A program made the translations under genes and the position numbers. 58,768 bases of DNA from Lentisphaerota bacterium (GTDB lineage Bacteria > Verrucomicrobiota > Lentisphaeria > Victivallales > Victivallaceae), in assembly GCA_015061775.1 (NCBI GenBank), contig SUVY01000010.1:1-58768 (forward strand), given 5' to 3'. Positions 58,748 to 58,768 of the stretch are shown piece after piece. The first letter of the stretch is position 1, and every line of letters begins with the position of its first letter. The notes below the pieces were generated by a model, which searched no databases, had not been told where the DNA came from, and was given only the letters and a program-made list of their open reading frames with translations.

Positions 58748-58768
58748 ATGCCTGAAAAACAAAAAGTG

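Overview
This window is a gene-dense bacterial chromosome segment, about 53% G+C by eye. It carries core housekeeping genes, short intergenic gaps and many ATGA-type overlaps. Several traits point to the PVC superphylum, most likely a Lentisphaerota (Victivallales-like) gut or host-associated anaerobe: three Planctomycete-style serine/threonine kinases, one with a DWG motif; a Tad/Cpa secretion ATPase; an SSS symporter with its small accessory peptide; and glycoside hydrolases plus L-rhamnose isomerase. The taxonomic assignment is inference, because the window has no rRNA or other decisive marker.

Layout. 1-7.8 kb: the tail of cpaF/tadA, serA, an orphan gene, a PurS-PurL fusion, a leader with two strong hairpins, a short sigma-70 factor and a dihydrouridine synthase. 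7.7-15.6 kb (minus strand): one apparent six-gene operon, tig-clpP-clpX-kinase-O-antigen ligase/polymerase-like protein-GT-C glycosyltransferase. 15.9-20.4 kb: rhaA, an SGNH esterase, folE, dtd, a DUF362 ferredoxin and a polyprenol/diacylglycerol kinase-like protein. 20.4-22.9 kb: a looser region with a small secreted protein, a 40-residue membrane peptide, two copies of a dispersed palindromic repeat, a C_GCAxxG_C_C protein, tRNA-Lys and rpmB. 22.9-33.5 kb: symporter and accessory peptide, ileS, apbE, an RluA-type synthase, an XPB-like helicase with a Bax1/DUF790 nuclease partner, and ribF (minus). 33.5-42.7 kb: coaD, a TMTC-like membrane protein, clpB (minus), a SpoU methyltransferase, a GH63/GH37-like hydrolase, nadD, rsfS and an acidic orphan. 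42.7-47.3 kb (minus): an M50-like protease, a GH36 hydrolase, a TPR lipoprotein-like or secreted protein and two orphans. 47.4-55.0 kb: an RsuA-type synthase, queH, two zinc-ribbon kinases (one with ankyrin repeats), a GHMP sugar kinase, galU and a DEAD-box helicase. 55.0-58.8 kb: a 1.1-kb non-coding region packed with hairpins, an XRE regulator, an M28 peptidase and a GNAT acetyltransferase.

Two signals stand out beyond the genes. First, at least five copies of a roughly 90-140 bp intergenic palindromic element share a CTTCTTTTC/GAAAAGAAG core; the best copies have 26-29 bp arms. Second, positions 55678-56059 hold about ten consecutive hairpins, many perfect and several with six-base loops, with no open frame. 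This looks like a large structured RNA or a cruciform DNA element.

Promoters are unusually easy to read. About fifteen sites fit TTGNNN-N16/17-TATATT or TATTTT, often with GG just before the -10 box. Upstream of clpB the opposite strand also fits a sigma-32-type sequence. In the clp operon the kinase lacks the usual catalytic lysine but has a lysine in the glycine loop, as eukaryotic WNK kinases do.
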